Of a stretch of 16,130 bases of DNA, positions 16,128-16,130 are shown one piece after another. The stretch is from contig JAZONV010000078.1 in assembly GCA_045654685.1 (NCBI GenBank), positions 1-16,130 on the forward strand, in the 5' to 3' direction. The DNA comes from RGIG1828 sp045654685 (lineage in GTDB: Bacteria > Bacillota > Clostridia > UMGS1810). Each line of letters opens with the position of its first letter. Position 1 is the stretch's first letter. The notes under the pieces were generated by a model. That model saw only the letters and a program-made list of their open reading frames with translations, made no database searches and was not told where the DNA came from. The translations under genes and the position numbers were made by a program.

Positions 16128-16130
16128 ATC

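Larger units (their letters stand above)
15537..16130. other. Gene-poor right flank
   Basis: Apart from the terminator, the AT-rich palindrome and the terminal repeat, this stretch is AT-rich with several degenerate TTACATT-like words near 15830-15880 and no supported gene. The only short frame of note (15931-15993, 20 codons) has no clear ribosome binding site and ends at the repeat. Confidence 0.65.

Overview
The window looks like a chromosomal segment of an uncultured anaerobic Clostridia-class Firmicute (Bacillota). This is inferred from the AT-rich sequence, strong AGGAGG-type ribosome binding sites, good sigma-A promoters, S-layer homology (SLH) domains, a Gram-positive style polysaccharide-lyase locus, and intergenic palindromic repeats of a kind common in gut Clostridia. 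No rRNA, tRNA or CRISPR array was found, and no housekeeping marker allows a finer placement.

Layout. Positions 1-810 form a repeat-rich segment. A small DUF559-type nuclease gene (minus strand) sits between inverted copies of a palindromic repeat, and those sit between two arrays of short hairpins with variable stems. The right-hand array supplies the last codons and stop of a YgjV-family membrane protein gene (775-1311, minus). Next come two tandem, gap-free paralogues of a cytoplasmic TIM-barrel, glycosidase-like protein (1398-2741 and 2881-4224, minus), each exactly 447 residues from the ribosome-binding-site-supported start. A strong hairpin at 4393-4443 separates them from a three-gene minus-strand block, listed here in transcription order: a 1249-residue secreted heparinase II/III-family lyase (13933 to 10184), a 975-residue SLH-anchored surface protein (10081 to 7154), and an 883-residue secreted protein with N-terminal SLH repeats (7139 to 4488). 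A near-consensus sigma-A promoter at 14138-14166 drives this block through a structured leader of about 200 nt. A LacI-family regulator is transcribed divergently (14478-15536) from its own promoter and ends at a textbook terminator. The last 590 bases hold no convincing gene and end in another palindromic repeat that may continue past the window.

How the genes may work together (inference). The regulator probably senses a sugar or oligosaccharide and controls the divergent operon. The lyase would attack an acidic polysaccharide outside the cell. The two SLH proteins would provide wall-attached binding or scaffolding. The two TIM-barrel proteins lack signal peptides and may act on products in the cytoplasm. 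No transporter or sugar-catabolic enzyme is in the window, so the substrate cannot be named.

The least explained structures are the hairpin arrays with an invariant AATTCAT spacer, the nuclease cassette nested inside them, and an 83-bp identical tract shared by the two paralogues that suggests gene conversion.
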